Source: Hydrangea macrophylla
Taxonomy: Eukaryota > Streptophyta > Magnoliopsida > Cornales > Hydrangeaceae
Length of the DNA: 64,000 nucleotides
Assembly (NCBI GenBank): GCA_033977485.1
Contig: CM066995.1
Coordinates: 51,893,162 to 51,957,161 of the forward strand
Direction: 5' to 3'
Made by a program: the position numbers and the translations under genes. The notes beneath the pieces were generated by a model. The model saw nothing but the letters and a program-made list of their open reading frames with translations. It was not told the origin of the DNA and ran no database searches. Shown one piece after another: positions 59,213 to 64,000 of this stretch; within the stretch, counting starts at the first letter, position 1; every line of letters begins with the position of its first letter.

Positions 59213-59418
59213 GCAAATGGGTAAGGCAATTCGTTGGTGTAGATTTGATTTTGTAGTTGTTTCATGTCTTTTTAGTTTGGTTTTCTTCTCTTAGATCTGG
59301 TTTTCTGCTAACATAGTTAAATTCTTATTTGCTTCTCTCAACAAACAACTAGAACCAGATGAGTTTGTGTATATTGTAGCTGAATTAGAAATGGGCATTA
59401 CAAATCTACATTAAATGT
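59213..59418 (+). repeat. 206-bp direct repeat, copy 2
   Basis: See 58754-58959. This copy is preceded by a short open stretch from ATG 59151 that runs into the GTAAGG; joined to the coding exon at 59717 it would be out of frame, so it could be a 5'-UTR alternative exon rather than coding. Confidence 0.9.
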
Positions 59419-59725
59419 TTCCAATGGTTTTTTTTTAAGATAGTAGGAATTTTTCAATGGCATTTAACAATGGTGATTCAACTTTTGCTTTGATCTCATT
59501 CTGCATTATACTCTTTTAGTGTTGTAGTTGTCATTCATTTCAAATCTAAAAATTTTGCATCTAAATCCTTTTCTTTTGGGGGTTTTGTGAGAAATCAATC
59601 TGCTGAGTATTTTGCTACAATGTAGTTCAATGGATTGACATGGCTATTCTTCTATATAGAAAAATCATTTTGCCACTAGTATTTCAATGGATTAAGTATG
59701 ATGTTAATTATCGCAGGTATTAACC

Positions 59726-60034
59726 ATGCCGTATTACGTTGTGACACGCGGGCGCATTTGTGGCATCTTTAAAACCTGGGAGGAGTATGAAGCGCAAGTC
59801 AAGTATTATCCCAATGCAAAACATAAGAGATACAATACTCTTGTCGAGGCAGAAGCAGCTTGGCTCAAGGATGTTGATTACATGCCTGAAGTGGCTTCAA
59901 CATCTCAAGGACCCACTCCGACGCTTATCCCGACACCTACTCTACAACCCACCACACATGACAGCAGGCCGTGGCAATATATTTTCGTTTTCATTCTTGG
60001 TTTTTTGTTCTGTAAAGTAGTAAATTACCTGTAA
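59726..60034 (+). CDS. Cauli_VI / RNase H1 N-terminal-like domain protein with C-terminal membrane anchor
   Basis: 102 residues. Residues 3-47 match the RNase H1 N-terminal (hybrid-binding) or caulimovirus-viroplasmin-type fold: Y-Y-V-V-T-R-G-R, G-I-F-K-T-W-E-E-Y-E-A-Q-V, then Y-P-N-A-K-H-K-R-Y-N-T-L-V-E-A-E-A-A-W. Such domains bind RNA-DNA hybrid or dsRNA. Residues 52-82 are a Pro/Thr-rich linker. Residues 84-101 (Y-I-F-V-F-I-L-G-F-L-F-C) are a hydrophobic segment ending two residues from the C-terminus, as in tail-anchored proteins. There is no RNase H catalytic domain. A 3' splice site (TTATCGCAG|GT, 59715/59716-59717) lies nine bases upstream of the ATG, so the 5' UTR is probably spliced, with exon 1 near 47350-47544. 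Could be a host gene of a plant-specific family or a captured fragment; the intact frame favours the former. Confidence 0.7.
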   Translation: MPYYVVTRGRICGIFKTWEEYEAQVKYYPNAKHKRYNTLVEAEAAWLKDVDYMPEVASTSQGPTPTLIPTPTLQPTTHDSRPWQYIFVFILGFLFCKVVNYL

Positions 60035-60143
60035 TTTGTCACTTGCAAGACAGAATTTGCCACTAGTTCAACTGCTGAATTGATGTAATGTAATATGAAC
60101 ATGTTGGTATCCAATTCGCTTGTGTTGAGTGGATTCACAGATT

Positions 60144-60530
60144 GAGCAGTTTTTGTGTAAAACTAGTGTTTGTGCAGTTTGTTTGTGCAGGTTTTTTGTG
60201 CAGTTTTGTGCAGTGTACGTGCAGTTTTTTTGTGCTGAAAGTGAGAAGTTTTTGAGCAGTTTTTGTGTAAAACTAGTGTTTGTGCAGTTTGTTTGTGCAG
60301 GTTTTTTGTGCAGTTTTGTGCAGTGTACGTGCAGTTTTTTTGTGCTGAAAGTGAGAAGTTTTTGAGCAGTTTTTGTGTAAAACTAGTGTTTGTGCATTTG
60401 TCTGTGCAGGTTTTTTGTGCAGTTTTGTGCAGTTTTGTGCAGTGTACATGCAATTTTTTTGTTTATTGTTAGTCAGAAGTTTTTGAGCAGTTTTTGTGTA
60501 AAACTAGTGTTTGTGCAGTGTATGTGCAGT
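60144..60530 (+). repeat. 110-bp tandem repeat, about 3.5 copies
   Basis: Units begin GAGCAGTTTTTGTGTAAAAC at 60144, 60254, 60364 and 60485. The first two spacings are exactly 110; the third is 121 because of an extra TTTTGTGCAG-type subunit. Each unit is itself built of TTTGTGCAG words. It lies just 3' of the Cauli_VI-domain gene and runs into a retrotransposon fragment. Confidence 0.9.
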
Positions 60531-60544
60531 TTAGTAACACTACA

Positions 60545-60920
60545 ACTACTAATGTCTCAACAACTTGTTAAGGCCCCTCTTGTTATTGGTTCACAAAAGA
60601 CAACGGACAAGATAAAGGTTATTCGACAACAATTACTGACAGCTCAGAGTATGTATAAGAGTTATGCCGACAAGCGTAGACGACCGTTGGAATTTGACAT
60701 GGGCAATTTGGTGTATTTGAAGGTGTCACCTTCAAAGGGAATCATTAGATTTAGGAGATACAGGAAACTTAACCCAAGGTACGTAGGACCTTTTGAGATC
60801 ATTGGGAAAGTTATACCCGTAGCATATCGATTGAACTTGCCGAGTGAGTATGCTCAAGTGCATAATGTATTCCATGTATCCTTATTATGAAAACAATTAG
60901 TGAAGGTAGAGAGCAAGTGA
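60545..60920 (+). pseudogene. integrase C-terminal part of another chromovirus, left piece
   Basis: Plus-strand frame to 60890 encoding the pol segment after the integrase core: [46 protein letters not shown], then V-H-N-V-F-H-V. A frameshift near 60885 ends the frame, after which the sequence remains homologous. The piece is interrupted by the solo LTR at 60921 and continues at 63397. Upstream it is lost in the tandem repeat. Confidence 0.85.
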
Positions 60921-63391
60921 TGTCACGCCCCGGAGCAGCATAAATAGAGAAAAATAAATTTCCTTTATGGGTCCATAGGGAATGACGGGTGAATAACCGC
61001 ATTGTCATCTAATCAAACCAATAAACACCACGATAGGGAGGATGCTATTCATAGAACATATCTTATTAACATAATCAGAGGCTACAGCGGAAACTATAAA
61101 AGGTTTGAAAGCAACAGATGCCCAAGTACCAATTATAAAAGTCTACTAAATCTATTACAGCAGCTGGCTTAGAGTCTCAGGCCTATAACAAACATTAACA
61201 GAAGTACCAAAAGATATACCAACTAACTATTACAAAGCTGCACGTCTTCTTCTCCAAGCCTTCAGCTCCAAGACCGGCAGAACATCAGTCTCCCGTCCTC
61301 AAGTCCTGCCAAGCTCTAGACATTGGAATGTCCAGGGCATAAACGCCATCAGCTTCGAATACAAAGCTGAGTGAGTACATTAAACAACACTCCTCACCGC
61401 TATTGTTCAGCATCTTAAAATGCGGTTAATCTCTTAACAATGGCGTCACTCACGGACATAGCAAAGGTCTGATTAAACTATGCATTAATCAATAATTACA
61501 GAAATCATATTAAGTAATGACAAGGATAAACATCATGGTATAACATATCTCATCACGTATTCACCAAATCCATGCATGTAACCGTGCAACCACCCATGCA
61601 TATACCTTTACGTCGGGACGCTGAATCCACGACTGAACCCTTATCTCATCATATCCGTACTCATATTCACATCCATATCCATGTTCTTATTCTCATCCGT
61701 ATCCATACGTCGATCCCATAATACCAATCTGAAAATCCTTCGTCGATACAGTAATGCCAATCGGAATCACCCGACTAGGCAATAGATCCCAAAATCCCTT
61801 GATAGGGTTACCGGTCGTCTACACGGTACCACCTATCTGTAAACGATGGAAGCGGCACAACGGACGTCTTCTACGCTGTGTATATCCTCACTGGTCGTCT
61901 ACACAGCTGAGAATACATTAGAGCACTAGCCGGACGTCTTCAACGGTACACTGGACGTCTTCAACAGTGCATACGCATCACTGGACGTCTTCAACAGTGA
62001 GAGGCGCACTAGGAACTCTAACCATCCCACGTCCACCCGACTCGTCAGCCGTTGATCCCACGGATCCCAAAGTACACATATCTCATTATTCCATATAAAT
62101 TACAGTTCCCCTTTCTCATCATATCTTCTCATCTCTTCATCTCAATATCCCATTTCTCATCAGATTCTCTTATCTCGTCATAACACTATTCCATTTCTTA
62201 TCAGATTCTCTTACCTCTTCACATCACTATCCCATGCATGCTGACACATGTTGTGAAATGCTCATATACTAAGTACAGGAAATACCACATGCTCTGTATT
62301 CAACATATCTACTCATTTATGATTATTAACATGCTGTCGTATTCCATTCTACTATTCAGTTCAGCAATATTATCATGTAACAGTTAAACAATTCATCTCA
62401 TAACAGTGTTGCACTATCTCTTAAATTAACAATATCGCATAATAAAAGCATGGATCAACATTTAATCAACTAAACTGTTCATATTATAATCAACAGGAAA
62501 TAAACATGTTCTGCAAGGTTCGATCGATTGAGGTCCTCTCGATCGATTGAAGTCAAACTAAGTTCGATTGATCGAAGTCATTTCGATCGCTCGAGGAAAA
62601 GTCGTTTCGATCGATCGAGAATAGTTCGATCGCTCGAACATCATCTTCTACCCAGAAATTTGGCAGCGACGAACAAAGGTTTCGGGGTCACACTATAAAC
62701 GTCCTAAACACGCATATAACACCCTAGAATCATTCTTCGAGTGAGTTAATGAACTCACCTCTCTCCGGTGGTCCGGTGGCGGCGTTCGAAGCTCCGCGGT
62801 GGCGGCTATGGTGAGCTCGTTCTCTCTCTCCTTCTTCTCTTTCTCTCCTCTTCTCCTCTCTGTCTCTATTCTCCTCTTCTTCTGCTCCTCTTCTTGTTCT
62901 CTTCTTCTTCTTCTCCTTCTGCCCAAGCACATATATATATATATCACACACACACATACGGTTACATATATATATATATATGGAACACACATACACACAC
63001 AAGCTCTCTCTCTCTCTCTCTCTAAACTGCCAAACACCACACACACACAAAACACACGTATATATATAGGGAAACAAGAAGGGCAGGTGGCAACCACGTA
63101 AACTGAAAATACAACGTTCGATCGATCGAAGTGAGTTCGATCGATTGAGAACAGGTCGGTTAAGGTTCGATCGATTGAAAGAAGTTAAATCGCTCGGGAA
63201 AGGGTACACATCACAGAATCAGGTCGGCAGAGATTCGATCGCTCGAAGTATGTTCGATCGATTGAGAAAGCACAATGTTCGATCGATCGAAGTGAGTTCG
63301 ATCGCTCGAGAAAGATTCTTCACCAAGGTTTCACACAAGCATACAGGGTCTTATTTATATAACCATGCATCCGAAAATACAGGGTATTACA
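60921..63391 (-). mobile_element. Tekay-like solo LTR (2.47 kb) with AGTGA duplication
   Basis: The edges TGTCACGCCCCGG and GGGTATTACA have AGTGA on both sides (60916-60920, 63392-63396). It has palindrome clusters 63310-63116 and 62640-62518 on either side of the TATA box (63069-63059), (GA)n tracts and donor hairpin 62758-62741. Instead of the AAAAGCGGTGAAC minirepeats it carries four or more copies of CTGGACGTCTTCAACAGTG (61880-62005). The conserved Tyr-rich LTR exon is not recognisable here. Confidence 0.92.
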
Positions 63392-63396
63392 AGTGA

Positions 63397-63641
63397 TGAC
63401 TCTGACGTTGAATGAGATTCAAAGAAATTTGATGTATGTTGCGTATCCAGTAGAGATATTGGATCGGAAGGATCAAGTTTTGCGAAATAAAGTGATATCA
63501 AAGGTGAAAGTGTTATGGCGTAGCCAAACAACGGAAGAGATGACATGAGAAATAGAAGATGAGGTACGTACTCAGTATCCACACCTTTTCGAGACATGAG
63601 GTATAAGTTTGGGGACAAATTTCTTTTAAGGGGGAGAGTAT
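63397..63641 (+). pseudogene. chromodomain end of the chromovirus, right piece, with polypurine tract
   Basis: The frame (AAT GAG ATT CAA...) encodes E-I-L-D-R-K-D-Q-V-L-R-N-K, V-K-V-L-W-R-S-Q-T-T-E-E and, after one TGA in place of the usual Trp, E-I-E-D-E-V...Y-P-H-L-F-E. It is followed by TTTTAAGGGGGAGAG (63624-63639), a typical polypurine tract. It joins directly to 60920 when the solo LTR is removed. Confidence 0.85.
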
Positions 63642-64000
63642 TATAACACCTGCATGTGTGGTGTTGCATTTCATTACATTGTCATGCATGATAATGTGAT
63701 GTGGCATGTCTTATGACACATGTTTGAGTGAGTTTTGACTCACGAGTCGATTTGGGTGTCTGTGTTAGAGAACCCATTGAGACAGTGTTGATTGAGTGTT
63801 ATGATGTTGTGACGTCTCTCCGAGTGTGAGACGGTCATTGTGGAATACTTAAATGTTTATCTGAAAATAACTGTTTACCTGTGTATTTCACTATCTGTAT
63901 TATTTTTTGGTTTAGAATTTATTTCTGTTGTTAGTTTTAGTATCCTGGTGAGGAAGAATTAACACTCTATTAATTTGGTAGGCTAAATAGTAACTTCAGA
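63642..64000 (+). repeat. start of a 3' LTR, cut by the window edge
   Basis: Begins TATAACACCTGC (expected TGTAACACC...) right after the polypurine tract; continues past the window. No gene. Confidence 0.65.

Noticed and set aside
59151..59219. Possible upstream coding exon for the Cauli_VI-domain protein
   Set aside because: Spliced at ATGG|GTAAGG to the acceptor at 59716, it enters the coding exon out of frame; kept only as possible 5' UTR.
60144..60530. Regular direct repeats, CRISPR-like at first sight
   Set aside because: The repeats are contiguous 110-bp tandem units without unique spacers, in plant nuclear DNA.

Overview
The window is nuclear DNA of a flowering plant, most likely a eudicot. 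The evidence is a DAD1 gene with plant-type introns, Ty3/gypsy elements of the Ogre/Tat and chromodomain (Tekay-like) lineages, Ty1/copia-like LTRs, small TTA-flanked DNA transposons, and abundant AT-rich and (GA)n tracts. I see nothing bacterial, no organellar genes and no CRISPR array. Only two host genes can be supported: DAD1 (33.5-38.3 kb) and a small gene for a Cauli_VI/RNase H1 N-terminal-type domain with a C-terminal membrane anchor (exon 1 near 47.4 kb, coding exon at 59.7 kb).

Layout. 1-22.1 kb is a nest of retrotransposons, of which mostly the right-hand halves are visible. Ogre-like element 1 (minus) sits in the gag of Ogre-like element 2 (minus). Element 2 sits in a copia-like element (minus), which sits in the extra ORF of a Tekay-like copy B (minus). 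Copy B sits in the tandem-repeat 3' region of a plus-strand Ogre-like element whose 3' LTR is at 22.1-25.7 kb. Further LTR-like insertions lie inside these LTRs. 25.7-31.9 kb holds a solo LTR with a TAAAT target duplication and the 3' end of Tekay-like copy C. 32-42 kb is a gene-bearing island: DAD1 with several MITEs in its promoter and second intron, a probable SINE, and an array of GTGAAATTTCAC palindromes. 43.2-47.0 kb is a truncated plus-strand Tekay-like 5' end. 47.65-58.11 kb is one complete Tekay-like element (minus) with near-identical LTRs and a CTCTC target duplication, apparently inserted in the 5'-UTR intron of the Cauli_VI-domain gene. 60.1-64 kb holds a 110-bp tandem repeat and the 3' end of another chromovirus, interrupted by a Tekay-like solo LTR with target duplication AGTGA.

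What stands out. (1) Clusters of short palindromes lie at fixed places in the LTRs of unrelated families, typically just upstream of the TATA box and again downstream. The palindromes differ by family (TTCGATCGATCGAA, CAATCGATTG, CAGTCGACTG and others). (2) The Tekay-like LTRs carry what looks like an intron: a GTGAGT donor held in a hairpin, and a conserved acceptor followed by a short acidic Tyr-rich reading frame whose differences between copies are largely synonymous. (3) The family has an extra acidic ORF between primer-binding site and gag. (4) The complete element keeps one reading frame over about 1,500 codons but carries seven TAA/TAG stops and no frameshift, although its LTRs differ by only about twenty substitutions. 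(5) The leaders of the Ogre-like elements carry 51-bp repeats, each with the hairpin AGTTTCT-GGG-AGAAACT.
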